Assembly: GCF_014647795.1 (NCBI RefSeq)
Contig: NZ_BMPW01000004.1
Span: 372,001-436,000, forward strand
Direction: 5' to 3'
Origin: Actinoplanes campanulatus
GTDB taxonomy: Bacteria; Actinomycetota; Actinomycetes; Mycobacteriales; Micromonosporaceae
Length of the DNA: 64,000 bases
The translations under genes and the position numbers were made by a program. The notes beneath the pieces are model-generated. The model was not told the origin of the DNA. It saw only the letters and a list, made by a program, of their open reading frames with translations, and made no database searches. Numbering within the stretch: the first letter of the stretch is position 1; every line of letters begins with the position of its first letter. Shown here piece after piece: positions 20,606-28,973 of the stretch.

Positions 20606-21475
20606 ATGAATATGAATGGGATGACCAGACGGCACAGCGCCCGCCCGGCTACCGACGCCGGATGGTTCCTCGGGGAGGGGCCGGTCTGGGACGCCGCCCG
20701 GCAGCGTCTGCTGTGGGTCGACATCATGGCGGGCGACGTGCACGAGGGCCGGCTCGGCGACCGTGTCGAACCGGTCCGTACCTGGTCCTTCGAGCAGAGC
20801 GTGGGCGCCGTCGCGGTCGCGGAGAACGGTGACCTGCTGGTGGCCGAGCGGGAGACGCTGACCCGGGTGGATGCCGACGGCGGGCGTACGCATCTGGCAC
20901 GGGTGCTGCCGCCGGGATCGCCGGGCCGGCTGAACGACGGCGCGGTCGACCCGTCCGGCCGGTTCCTGGTCGGCAGTCTCGGCGGTGATCGGGAGGTGCT
21001 GGTCCGTTTCGAGGGCGGCGGCTGTACCACCATCGACGACGACCTGACCCTCTCCAACGGGCTGGCCTGGAGCCCGTCCGGTGACCGGTTCTACAGCGTG
21101 GACACGCTCACCCGCACCGTTTACGTGCGCGACTACCCGGTGGGGGAGCGGTCGGTGCTGTTCACCGTCGACGACGGGTACCCGGACGGATTGTGTGTGG
21201 ACGCCGCCGGCAATCTGTGGCTGGCCGTCTGGGGCGGGGGCCGCGTCGAGTGCCGGTCGCCGGCCGGTGACCTGCTCGCGGTGGTCGAGGTGGACGCCCC
21301 GCACACCTCCAGCGTCGCGTTCGCCGGCCCAGAACTGGACGTCCTGGTGATCACCACGGCCACCCAGCACCTCACTCCTGCCGACCTGGCGGCCCATCCG
21401 TCGTCCGGCCGGCTTTTCACCGCCCGCGTCGGTGTCACGGGAGTGCTCACGCCGTACTGGAATCCGGGCCTTTGA
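20606..21475 (+). CDS. SMP-30/gluconolactonase-family lactonase
   Basis: A 289-residue six-bladed propeller of the SMP-30/gluconolaconase/LRE family. It shows the metal-binding Glu in LGEGPVWD, RLNDGAVDPSGRFLVGS, and SNGLAWSPSGDRFYSVDT. It hydrolyses a sugar lactone to the aldonic acid, the step before dehydration by the divergent dehydratase 28 bp away. Start choice is uncertain: ATGs at 20606, 20612 and 20621 are in frame and none has a good ribosome site, so the message may be leaderless. The gene ends 2 bp from the convergent permease gene. Confidence 0.88.
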   Translation: MNMNGMTRRHSARPATDAGWFLGEGPVWDAARQRLLWVDIMAGDVHEGRLGDRVEPVRTWSFEQSVGAVAVAENGDLLVAERETLTRVDADGGRTHLARVLPPGSPGRLNDGAVDPSGRFLVGSLGGDREVLVRFEGGGCTTIDDDLTLSNGLAWSPSGDRFYSVDTLTRTVYVRDYPVGERSVLFTVDDGYPDGLCVDAAGNLWLAVWGGGRVECRSPAGDLLAVVEVDAPHTSSVAFAGPELDVLVITTATQHLTPADLAAHPSSGRLFTARVGVTGVLTPYWNPGL

Positions 21476-21477
21476 TC

Positions 21478-23478
21478 TCATCCTTTGACCGCGCCCGCGG
21501 TGAGCCCTTCGGTGAGGAAGCGCTGCCCGAACGCATACATGACCACGACGGGAATGCTGACCAGCAGTGACGCGGCGGCGAGTTGTCCCTGCGGCACGAC
21601 GTCGCCGGCGATCATCGACTGCATCCCGACGGGCAGCGTCTTGTACTCGTCCTTGGTGATGAACACGAAGGCGAAGAGGAACTCGTTCCAGGCGTTGGTC
21701 AGGGTGAACAGCGCGACCGCCAGCAGGCCCGGTTTGGCCAGCGGCAGCACCACCCGGCGGAACGCCTGAATCCGGGTGCCGCCGTCGACCAGGGCCGCCT
21801 CCTCCAGGTCGACCGGAATCGATGCGAAGTAGCCGGTCAGCAACCAGGTGGCGAACGGCAGCGTGAACGTCGGGTAGGTCAGCACCAGCGACCACAGCGA
21901 GTCGGTGAGCCGGGTCTCGATGAGCAGTTGATAGAGCGGGATGAACAGCAGCGCGCCGGGCATCACGTAGGTGAGCAGCACCGTGACGGTGAAGCCCTGC
22001 GCCCCGCGGAACCGCAGCCGGGCCAGGGCGTAACCGGCCAGGGCGGCGCAGAGCAGGGCGACGGTGGTGGACGCCGCCGACACCATCAGGGTGTTGAGGT
22101 ACCAGCGGCCGAACTGCTGGTTGGTGAACAGCGTGCCGAACTGCTCCAGGGTCCACGGTGTCGGCCACAGGTCGTTGTCGCGCATGACGACCTGGGTCTC
22201 CGACTTGAACGCGGTGACCGCGATCCAGTACATCGGGCCGAGCACGAAGGCGAGCAGGCCGGCCAGCGCGATCCCGGAGGCGATCCGGGACACCACCGTG
22301 GACGCCCGGCGCCCGCCCCGGTCGGCCAGCGCCGCGATCATCCGGCCGATCCCGGCCACGATCAGCAGGATGATCCCGAGGACCACCGCCGCCCTCCAGA
22401 AGATCTCCGGCGACGCCCAGAACAGCAGGCCGGTGACCACGGCGGTGACGGCCCAGCCGAACGCCGTGCGGGTCGGCCCGGTCCACCGTGGCGGCCGGTT
22501 GCCGTAGTCCTGGCGCAGTAGGCGGACCAGGACGAACACCAGGCCGGCGATGATCGGCAGCATGACCAGGGTGGCGGCCGCGCCCGCGCCGTACTGCAGT
22601 TGCAGGATCGCCTTGGAGTAGGCGACCAGGACGTACGGGGCGGTGACGTCACCGGGGCCGCCCTGGGTCAGCAGCCAGATGAGGTCGAAGTTGTTGAACG
22701 TCCAGATCGACGACAGGGTCACCGTCACGGTGATCACGTGGCGCAGTCCGGGCAGCGTGACGTGCCGGAACCGCTGCCAGGGCGTCGCGCCGTCGATGGT
22801 GGCGGCCTCGTAGTGCTCGGCGGGGATCGCCTTCAGCCCGGCGAGGAAGCAGACGGTGAAGAACGGCACCCCCTTCCACACGTTGACCAGGATCACCGAC
22901 GGCATGGCCAGCGACGGGTCGGACAGCCAGCCGGCCGGCCAGCTGTCGACCAGGTGCAGGCTCGCCAGCAGCGGGCCGATGCCGGAGCTGGTGAGCAGGG
23001 TGTTGACGCTGCCGAAGATCGGGTCGAGCAGGGACCGCCAGCTGAACGCGGTGACCACGGTCGGGACCACCCACGGCACCAGCAGCAGGCCGGTCAGCAG
23101 GGCGCGCCCGCGGCGCAGGCGGTGCAGGAGCAGGGCCGCGGCCAGGCCCAGCACGACCTTGAACACCTCGGCGTACGCCGTGAAGACGAACGAGTTCACC
23201 ACGCCGGTGCGGAACTGCCGGTCACCGGCGAGCGCACGGTAGTTGTCCAGGCCGACGAACACGCTGTCGGCCCCGTGCCGTTCGGTCGTGCTGGTGACGA
23301 ACGACTGGACGATCGGCACGAGCACGAGCACGCCGACGAGCACGGCGGTGGGCGTCAGGAACAGTGCCGCGAGCCGCCAGTCGCGGCCCAGCCGGCGCTG
23401 GGCCGCGGTGAGGGAGCCCGGCCCCGGTGGCGATGTCGCCTTCACCACCGGGGCCGGCGCCGTGCGCAGCGACCTCAC
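21478..23478 (-). CDS. fused two-domain ABC sugar permease (MalF-MalG type)
   Basis: A 666-residue membrane protein containing two complete binding-protein-dependent permease halves. The first half carries an EAA loop (EHYEAATIDGATPWQRF) at about residues 220-245; the second carries DLEEAALVDGGTRIQAFRR at about 555-580. Between them lie two extra hydrophobic segments (GWAVTAVVTGLLFWA and AAVVLGIILLIVAGIG). These halves are normally separate MalF- and MalG-like proteins. The GTG start at 23478 overlaps the stop of the binding-protein gene (GTGA). The open frame continues to 24897, but that part is an out-of-frame shadow of the lipoprotein gene. No ATPase gene is nearby, so a shared MsiK-type ATPase is expected (inference). 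Confidence 0.9.
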   Translation of the reverse strand: MRSLRTAPAPVVKATSPPGPGSLTAAQRRLGRDWRLAALFLTPTAVLVGVLVLVPIVQSFVTSTTERHGADSVFVGLDNYRALAGDRQFRTGVVNSFVFTAYAEVFKVVLGLAAALLLHRLRRGRALLTGLLLVPWVVPTVVTAFSWRSLLDPIFGSVNTLLTSSGIGPLLASLHLVDSWPAGWLSDPSLAMPSVILVNVWKGVPFFTVCFLAGLKAIPAEHYEAATIDGATPWQRFRHVTLPGLRHVITVTVTLSSIWTFNNFDLIWLLTQGGPGDVTAPYVLVAYSKAILQLQYGAGAAATLVMLPIIAGLVFVLVRLLRQDYGNRPPRWTGPTRTAFGWAVTAVVTGLLFWASPEIFWRAAVVLGIILLIVAGIGRMIAALADRGGRRASTVVSRIASGIALAGLLAFVLGPMYWIAVTAFKSETQVVMRDNDLWPTPWTLEQFGTLFTNQQFGRWYLNTLMVSAASTTVALLCAALAGYALARLRFRGAQGFTVTVLLTYVMPGALLFIPLYQLLIETRLTDSLWSLVLTYPTFTLPFATWLLTGYFASIPVDLEEAALVDGGTRIQAFRRVVLPLAKPGLLAVALFTLTNAWNEFLFAFVFITKDEYKTLPVGMQSMIAGDVVPQGQLAAASLLVSIPVVVMYAFGQRFLTEGLTAGAVKG

Positions 23479-24887
23479 TGCGGCAGCCCCTGTTGGGAGA
23501 AGATCTGCACCATCTTGGCGTGGGCGTCCTTGACCGCCTGCGCGGGCGCCGCGCCCTGTACGACCTGCTGCATCATGTCGGTGAGGACGTAGGCCGCGAC
23601 GACGGCCTGCTGTCCGGCGCTGGCTTTCTGCGGGAAGGACAGGCCGTTCTTGGTCTTCAGCGGCAGTGGCTGCTGGGACATGGTGCGCAGCATGGGGAAC
23701 GCCGGGTCGCCGCTGTCGAAGAACGGGTCGGCGTCCCAGACCTTCTCCCAGGCGGGCAGCGCCAGGCCGGGTGCCTCCTTGGCCACCCCGACCAGGGCGG
23801 GCGCGGTGATCAGGTACTGCGCCAGGAGCCGGGCGAGGGTGCCGTTCTTGGCGCCCTTGAACACCACGAAGCCCTGGGACTGGCCGAGCAGCAGCGATTT
23901 GTCGGTGGCCGGGCCGGTGCAGTCGGAGAAGACGTGCGTGTTGTCGTACACCGGATTCTTCTTGGTCTTGGAGTCGGCGTAGACGCTGAAGCTGTTTCGG
24001 GTGTAGCCCAGGACGCCGGCCAGCCAGTTCTCGTTGTTGCTGGTGTCGGTCCAGCTGTCCACGCCGGGTGGCAGCATCGGTTTGTACTTGGGGTTGGTGT
24101 AGATGTCGCCGAGGAAGGTGACCGCCTGCACCGTCTCCGGGGAGTCGAAGGTGACCTTCCGGCCGTCGTTGGAGGCGATCGCCCCGCCGTAGGAGTTGAT
24201 CAGCGCCTCGATCATGCCGTTGCCGTCGCCGGAGCGGTTGACGGTCATGCCCCAGCCGAAGCGCCGTTTGCCCGGGTCGGAGATCGACAGGCAGACGTCG
24301 CGCAGCTCCTCCCAGGTGTAGACGTCCTTCGGGGTGATGCCCTTCTCCTGCATCCAGTCCTTGCGCAGGAACGATCCGATGCCGATGAAGTGGTACGGGA
24401 TCGCGTACCACCTGCCGTCGAAGACGCAGAAGTTCTTGGCCTCGGCGCAGGGTTCGCCGTACTGGGCGGTCAGGGCCGTGACGACGTCCGTCACGTCCTC
24501 CAGGTCGCCCAGCGTGTGGAACTGCGCGATGAACCGCGAGTCGGTCATGAACGCCAGGTCGCGGGCCACGCCGCCCTTGACCTCGGCGTCGATCTTGGCG
24601 ACCACGTCGCCCGCGTCGGCTTGGACCAGGCTGTTCTCGATCTTGGTCCCGGTGGCCTCGGCGAACTTCCTGATCGAGGCGTCGAGCGCCTCGTTGGCCG
24701 CCGTCGAGTACAGCTTCTGCGACAGCATGCCCATCGTGGAGCCCTTCAGCGCCGCGGCGGCGTCGAGCAGCTCCTTCGGCACCTCCGCCTGGGCCTTGGG
24801 CGGCGACTCGGAGCCGCCGCCGCACGCGGCCAGGCCGGCCGCGCCGAGCATCCCTACACCTATACCCAGAAAGCCGCGTCTCTCCAT
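23475..24887 (-). CDS. ABC sugar-binding lipoprotein
   Basis: A 470-residue extracellular solute-binding protein (family 1). The N-terminus MERRGFLGIGVGMLGAAGLAAC has a twin-arginine-like start and a lipobox with Cys22 as the lipidation site. The rest shows family features such as TWEELRDVC and VVFKGAKNG. It delivers a sugar or oligosaccharide to the fused permease encoded immediately downstream. The start has AGGGGTGAG upstream and, further up, a perfect 16-bp palindrome probably bound by the adjacent IclR regulator. The substrate is not readable; the lactonase and dehydratase neighbours suggest an aldose, aldonate or plant-derived oligosaccharide. Confidence 0.9.
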   Translation of the reverse strand: MERRGFLGIGVGMLGAAGLAACGGGSESPPKAQAEVPKELLDAAAALKGSTMGMLSQKLYSTAANEALDASIRKFAEATGTKIENSLVQADAGDVVAKIDAEVKGGVARDLAFMTDSRFIAQFHTLGDLEDVTDVVTALTAQYGEPCAEAKNFCVFDGRWYAIPYHFIGIGSFLRKDWMQEKGITPKDVYTWEELRDVCLSISDPGKRRFGWGMTVNRSGDGNGMIEALINSYGGAIASNDGRKVTFDSPETVQAVTFLGDIYTNPKYKPMLPPGVDSWTDTSNNENWLAGVLGYTRNSFSVYADSKTKKNPVYDNTHVFSDCTGPATDKSLLLGQSQGFVVFKGAKNGTLARLLAQYLITAPALVGVAKEAPGLALPAWEKVWDADPFFDSGDPAFPMLRTMSQQPLPLKTKNGLSFPQKASAGQQAVVAAYVLTDMMQQVVQGAAPAQAVKDAHAKMVQIFSQQGLPQ

Positions 24888-24903
24888 CGCCGCTCACCCC
24901 TTT

Positions 24904-24919
24904 GTTCGAAATTTCGAAC
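24904..24919. promoter_or_regulatory. 16-bp palindromic operator, probable IclR site
   Basis: GTTCGAAATTTCGAAC is a perfect palindrome 17 bp before the binding-protein start and directly downstream of the IclR gene. IclR-family operators are short palindromes of TTCG/CGAA character, so repression of the importer by this regulator is likely. Confidence 0.65.
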
Positions 24920-24924
24920 GCGGT

Positions 24925-24941
24925 TCGATATGTCGTATCGA
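24925..24941. promoter_or_regulatory. second inverted repeat next to IclR-type operator
   Basis: TCGATA and TATCGA form perfect 6-bp arms around a 5-nt spacer, 5 bp upstream of the 16-bp palindrome. Tandem sites suggest cooperative binding by the regulator dimer. Confidence 0.45.
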
Positions 24942-25000
24942 GTGGACGTGACGGTAGGACGTAACCAAGAGAGGTGTCAATGTTTCCGGGTGGTCGCCGA

Positions 25001-25771
25001 TTACCGCGATGCGGTGCGATGCCCCATGCAGGCGGAGAGCGCCGACGCGCCCTCGCGCACCAGATCGGTCCACTTCTCCGGCGCGTCCGGGGTCCAGCGG
25101 ATGGCCGGCGCCGACACGCTCATCGCGGCGATGATCGCGCCGGAATGGTCCCGGACCGCCGCGGCCACACAGCGCATGGCGGTGTCGGACTCGCCGAGGT
25201 CGGCCGCCACCCCCTCGCCGCGGACCTGCTCGAGATGTGCCCGCAGCAGGTTCGGATCGGTGATGCTGGCCGGTGTCATGCCCGCCAGGGGTCCCTTCGC
25301 CAGGACGGCGTCCAGCCCCGCCCGGTCGAGGCCCGCCAGCAGGATCTTGCCGACCGCCGTGCAGTGGGCGGGCAGCCGGCGCCCCACCGCGGAGACCATC
25401 CGGACCGGGTGCGTGCTGTCCACTTTGACGAGATAGACGACGTCGGCACCGTCCAGCACGGCCACATGGACGGCCTCGTCGCAGGCGGCTGCCACGTCCC
25501 GCGCGATGCTCCGCGCCTCGCGGACCAGATCGAGCCGCCCGGCGAACGCCGAACCGAGCTGGAACAACGGCATGCCGAGCCGGTACCGCACCGGCTGGCC
25601 CGGGACGGCGATCAGATACGCCCGCTCCACCAGCGTGACCAGCAGCTCATGGACGGTGGTCCGGGGCAGGCCGAGCCGCTCGGTCACCTCGCGGGCCGAC
25701 AGCTCCGCCCGGTCCAGGAACAGCTCGAGGATGTCGAGCGCGCGGATGACCGCCGGTACCACACGGGCCAC
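25001..25771 (-). CDS. IclR-family transcriptional regulator
   Basis: A 256-residue regulator with an N-terminal winged HTH (VPAVIRALDILELFL through LGLPRTTVHELLVTLVERAYL) and a C-terminal IclR effector domain (RLPAHCTAVGKILLAGL, GEGVAADLGESDTAMRCVAA). The GTG at 25771 has GAAAGGA 8 bp upstream and gives the usual IclR N-terminus. A GTG at 25795 would add 8 residues with a poor ribosome site. It reads towards the importer genes and ends about 60 bp before the palindromes at 24904-24941. It probably represses the importer and perhaps the dehydratase/lactonase, with a sugar acid as inducer (inference). Confidence 0.9.
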   Translation of the reverse strand: MARVVPAVIRALDILELFLDRAELSAREVTERLGLPRTTVHELLVTLVERAYLIAVPGQPVRYRLGMPLFQLGSAFAGRLDLVREARSIARDVAAACDEAVHVAVLDGADVVYLVKVDSTHPVRMVSAVGRRLPAHCTAVGKILLAGLDRAGLDAVLAKGPLAGMTPASITDPNLLRAHLEQVRGEGVAADLGESDTAMRCVAAAVRDHSGAIIAAMSVSAPAIRWTPDAPEKWTDLVREGASALSACMGHRTASR

Positions 25772-25853
25772 GTCGAAAATCCTTTCGATCTCCACAACAG
25801 GTTAACCGTGGTGACGTGTCCCGCTGGTCCCGGCGGCTGCCCGGCCTTGCCGC

Positions 25854-25878
25854 ATTTATCTTAGTCGTTAAGATAAAT
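25854..25878. promoter_or_regulatory. 25-bp inverted repeat operator before FAD monooxygenase-MarR operon
   Basis: ATTTATCTTA and TAAGATAAAT are perfect 10-bp arms around a 5-nt spacer. It is an AT-rich island in GC-rich DNA, 3 bp before the monooxygenase ATG, probably overlapping the promoter. The MarR-family regulator encoded second in the operon is the natural candidate to bind it. Confidence 0.6.
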
Positions 25879-25881
25879 CGC

Positions 25882-27129
25882 ATGGGTATATCGACCGACT
25901 TCTCGGTGGCGATCGCCGGCGCCGGCCTCTCCGGCCTCTGCCTCGCCCAATACCTGATGCGCGCCGGCGTGGACGTGCACGTCTACGAGCGGGATCCGAG
26001 CCCCTTCGTCCGGCAGCAGGGCTACCGCATCATTCTCGACCGGCACGGGCTGCAGGCGCTGCGCGAAAGCCTGCCCCGCCCGCTGTACCGTCTGGCGCTG
26101 ACCACCGGCGACGAACCGGGTGGACAACTGCGCTTCACCGACAGCCGGCTGCGAGACGCCTTCACCATCACCTTCAAGGACGAGCCGCACGCGACCCGCC
26201 AGGTCGACCGGGCCACCCTGCGGTCGATCCTGATGCTCGGGCTGGACGGGCGCATCCACTACGGCAAACCCGCCGTCGCCGTCGAACGCGGCGGCCCGTC
26301 CGGGCTACGGCTGCGGTTCACCGACGGCGGGTCCGTCGCGGCGAGCGTCGTCGTCGGCGCGGACGGCGTCGGCTCGGCACTGCGCGCGCAGCTCATGCCC
26401 GACGCGGACCCGGCGAACACCCCGATGGCGGGCATCTACAGCCGCTCGCCGTTGCGGCGCAACGGCGAAAGCGTCATCCCGGGCGCGCTGCGCACCAGTG
26501 GCGTCCTGGCCATCGCCGACCAGCCGAGCCGCGCCTTCTTCTTCACCTCCATGCGGTTCGGCGAGAGCCCGCGGGAGGCGTTCGCGCGCCTGGCCCCGGG
26601 CGGCTACGCGCCCACCGGCGACGACTACGTCATGTGGGGGCTGCTGCTGCGGCAGCAGGAGGTCCCCATCGGCGCCCGCGGGGACCTGCTGGCACTACGG
26701 GATCTGGCCGTCCGGATGAGCGCGGACTTCCACCCGCTCATCCGGCGGCTGGTCGATACGGCCGAGCTGGACACCACGGTGCTCAACCCCTTCGCCGCCG
26801 GCCGGCGACCCCACCGGTGGGCGGTGCCCGGGGCGACGATGATGGGCGACGCCGTCCACGTGATGCCGCCGTTCGGCGCCCACGGCGGCAACACCGCGCT
26901 GCGCGACGCCGCCCTGCTCGGCCACCGGATCGTCGAGGCTCTCGCGAGCGGCACACCGGTGCAGGAGGCGATCGCCCGCTACCAGGACGAGATGGTGTCC
27001 TACGCCTTCCGTGCCGTCGACACCGCCGCCGGATTGATGCGCCGTCTCACCGGAGCCGCGGCCGCCCCGCACTGGATCCTGACCCGGGTGCTACCTCGGC
27101 TGCACCGGGTCACCGTGCCGGAGGCATGA
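25882..27129 (+). CDS. FAD-dependent monooxygenase (aromatic hydroxylase type)
   Basis: A 415-residue flavoprotein of the PHBH/UbiH-like group. It has the dinucleotide motif GAGLSGLCLAQYLMRAG near the N-terminus, the VVGADGVGSALR (DG) motif, and the C-terminal GDAVHVMPPFGAHGGNTALRDA segment that binds FAD ribityl and pyrophosphate. It would hydroxylate an aromatic or polyketide-like compound with NAD(P)H and oxygen. The ATG at 25882 lies just inside a promoter-proximal palindrome and lacks a clear Shine-Dalgarno, so the message may be leaderless. The next gene, a MarR regulator, overlaps its stop by ATGA. The likely role is detoxification or drug modification. Confidence 0.88.
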   Translation: MGISTDFSVAIAGAGLSGLCLAQYLMRAGVDVHVYERDPSPFVRQQGYRIILDRHGLQALRESLPRPLYRLALTTGDEPGGQLRFTDSRLRDAFTITFKDEPHATRQVDRATLRSILMLGLDGRIHYGKPAVAVERGGPSGLRLRFTDGGSVAASVVVGADGVGSALRAQLMPDADPANTPMAGIYSRSPLRRNGESVIPGALRTSGVLAIADQPSRAFFFTSMRFGESPREAFARLAPGGYAPTGDDYVMWGLLLRQQEVPIGARGDLLALRDLAVRMSADFHPLIRRLVDTAELDTTVLNPFAAGRRPHRWAVPGATMMGDAVHVMPPFGAHGGNTALRDAALLGHRIVEALASGTPVQEAIARYQDEMVSYAFRAVDTAAGLMRRLTGAAAAPHWILTRVLPRLHRVTVPEA

Positions 27130-27626
27130 TTGCGGCTATGTCCCACGAGCCGGACCGTGCGTCCGCGATCGCCGACCTCATGCGCGCCGGGCGGGAGAAC
27201 TCGCGGCTGTCCATGGTGTTCCGGTACGCCATCGCGGAACGGCTGGGCCTCACCGTGAGCGACCTGGAGTGCCTGGACTTCCTGGCCGACGTCGGCCCGG
27301 CGACCGCGGGGCAGGTCGCCGAAAGGACCAACCTCACCACCGGCGCGGTGACCAGTGTGCTGCGCCGGCTCCAGCAGGCCGGCTGGGTCACGACCGAGCG
27401 CGATCCGGCGGACCGGCGGCGGGTGATCGTCACCCTGCGGCCCGAGCGGGCCGCCGAGCTGGAGCGGCCGTACGAGCGGTTCGCCGGGCGGGCGAAGCAG
27501 CTCATCGAAGGCTACCGAGTCGAGGAGGTCATGCTGCTGGTCCGGCACTTCGAGCGCCTGCAGGCGATGTACCTCGCCGAGTTGGACCACCTCCGCGGCG
27601 ACAACGCCACGCAACGCTCAGCCTGA
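27126..27626 (+). CDS. MarR-family transcriptional regulator
   Basis: A 166-residue regulator with a winged HTH (LTVSDLECLDFLADV, GQVAERTNLTTGAVTSVLRRLQQAGWV, ERDPADRRRVIVTL). The ATG at 27126 overlaps the monooxygenase stop (ATGA); an in-frame ATG at 27138 is an alternative, with GGAGG 13 bp away. It presumably represses its own operon through the 25-bp repeat at 25854 and is released by the monooxygenase substrate, as is usual for MarR-enzyme pairs. Confidence 0.88.
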   Translation: MIAAMSHEPDRASAIADLMRAGRENSRLSMVFRYAIAERLGLTVSDLECLDFLADVGPATAGQVAERTNLTTGAVTSVLRRLQQAGWVTTERDPADRRRVIVTLRPERAAELERPYERFAGRAKQLIEGYRVEEVMLLVRHFERLQAMYLAELDHLRGDNATQRSA

Positions 27627-27652
27627 CGCATTGCCGGGCTTCGATGTATTGT

Positions 27653-27664
27653 GGGAGCGCTCCC
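27653..27664. promoter_or_regulatory. CebR-like operator GGGAGCGCTCCC
   Basis: A perfect 12-bp palindrome; with flanks TGGGAGCGCTCCCG it matches the known Streptomyces CebR (cello-oligosaccharide repressor) site TGGGAGCGCTCCCA at 13 of 14 positions. It lies 36 bp before the sugar dehydrogenase start. Confidence 0.6.
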
Positions 27665-27699
27665 GGAATGCGTCCGCCACTCTGCTCAAGGAGCTGACC

Positions 27700-28917
27700 A
27701 TGTCGCCACCGCGTCGTCGCCCGGCCACCCTGCTGGCCGGCCTGCTCGTTCTGGTCCTGTCCGGGCTCCTGTCGACCTCGGTCCCGGCGGCCGGCACACC
27801 CCGCGGCCCCGCGGTGCCACTCACCGAGCTGACCGTGGTGACCGAACAGGTGGCCTCCGGTCTACAGCGTCCGATCGCGATCACCGGCCTGCCCGACGGC
27901 CGGATGCTGATCGCGGAGAAGAACGGCACCGTCCGCGCCTACCACCCCGACACCGGCCTGACGGCCGAGCCGGTGCTCGACCTGACCGCCCGCATCGACG
28001 CGTCGGACAACGAACGAGGCCTGCTCGGCATCACGCCCGCGCCGAACTTCGCACGCACCGGGATCCTCTACGTCGCCTACACGAGCCTGCCTTCCGGCGC
28101 GCTCACCCTGGCACGACTGCCCATCGGCGCCCCGGAGCGGCTGCAGGTGCTGCTCACCCAGGAGCACGCCGAGTACGGCAACCACAACGGTGGACAGGTG
28201 GCGTTCGGCCGCGACGGCTACCTCTACTGGTCCACCGGCGACGGCGGCCACGCGAACGACCCGTTCAAGGCCGGTCAGGACCTCGGCACCCTGCTCGGCA
28301 AGATCGTGCGGATCGACGTCAACCGTGCCTGCGGCGCCAAACCCTACTGCGTGCCTTCCACAAACCCCTTCATTCGTACGCCGGGCGCGCGGCCGGAGAT
28401 CTGGGTGTACGGCCTGCGCAACCCGTGGAAGTTCTCCGTCGACCCGGTCGACAACTCGCTGTGGATCGGTGACGTCGGCCAGGGCCTGGTCGAAGAGGTC
28501 AACCACATCCGCCCCTGGCAGGGCGGGGCGAACCTCGGCTGGTCCTGCAAGGAGGGCACCCCGGTGTTCGACCCGGCGCAATGCCGTCCGGGCGTGCAAT
28601 ACGTCGACCCGGTCTTCGAGTACGAACACTTCCTCACCGAGAGCTGCTCGGTGATCGGCGGCGTGGTGTACCGAGGGTCCCGGACCCCCGAAGCGTGGGG
28701 GACCTACGTCGCGAGCGACTACTGCGCGCCCCGTGTCTACGCCGTGCGCCCCCAGCGCGACGGCAGCTACGAGACCGCCACGATCGGCAACTTCCCCACC
28801 CAGCCGACCGCGATCGGCACCGACGTGCACGGCGAACTGTACGTGCTCAGCGACTACCCGGGATGGCTGAGCCGGGTGCGGTTCGAGCGGGTCCAGCCGG
28901 TCCCCGGGGCGCGGTGA
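27700..28917 (+). CDS. secreted PQQ-type glucose/sorbosone dehydrogenase family protein
   Basis: A 405-residue exported six-bladed propeller of the GSDH (glucose/sorbosone dehydrogenase) family, with a signal peptide over about residues 1-33. Family motifs are LQRPIAITGLPDGRMLIAEKNG, NERGLLGITPAPNF, the His/Asn-rich EYGNHNGGQVAFGRDGYLYWSTGDGG, and VYGLRNPWKFSVDP. Such proteins oxidise aldose sugars in the periplasm or outside the cell. The ATG follows AAGGAG. A CebR-like operator upstream suggests induction by cello-oligosaccharides. A second family member lies at 50474. A strong palindrome ends the transcript. Confidence 0.85.
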   Translation: MSPPRRRPATLLAGLLVLVLSGLLSTSVPAAGTPRGPAVPLTELTVVTEQVASGLQRPIAITGLPDGRMLIAEKNGTVRAYHPDTGLTAEPVLDLTARIDASDNERGLLGITPAPNFARTGILYVAYTSLPSGALTLARLPIGAPERLQVLLTQEHAEYGNHNGGQVAFGRDGYLYWSTGDGGHANDPFKAGQDLGTLLGKIVRIDVNRACGAKPYCVPSTNPFIRTPGARPEIWVYGLRNPWKFSVDPVDNSLWIGDVGQGLVEEVNHIRPWQGGANLGWSCKEGTPVFDPAQCRPGVQYVDPVFEYEHFLTESCSVIGGVVYRGSRTPEAWGTYVASDYCAPRVYAVRPQRDGSYETATIGNFPTQPTAIGTDVHGELYVLSDYPGWLSRVRFERVQPVPGAR

Positions 28918-28935
28918 CGGCCCACTGGTTCGTTC

Positions 28936-28973
28936 ACCGGAGCGCGGTTCGGCCGGCCGAACCGCGCTCCGGT
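28936..28973 (+). terminator. 38-bp perfect palindrome terminator
   Basis: Two perfect 19-bp arms (ACCGGAGCGCGGTTCGGCC and complement) with no spacer begin 19 bp after the dehydrogenase stop, forming a very stable hairpin. Confidence 0.8.

Noticed and set aside
21478-24897. One 1139-codon frame on the minus strand
   Set aside because: Only the part from 23478 downwards is protein-like. The upstream 473 codons are an Arg/Gly-rich shadow of the binding-protein gene in another frame, and a GTGA overlap marks the real start.
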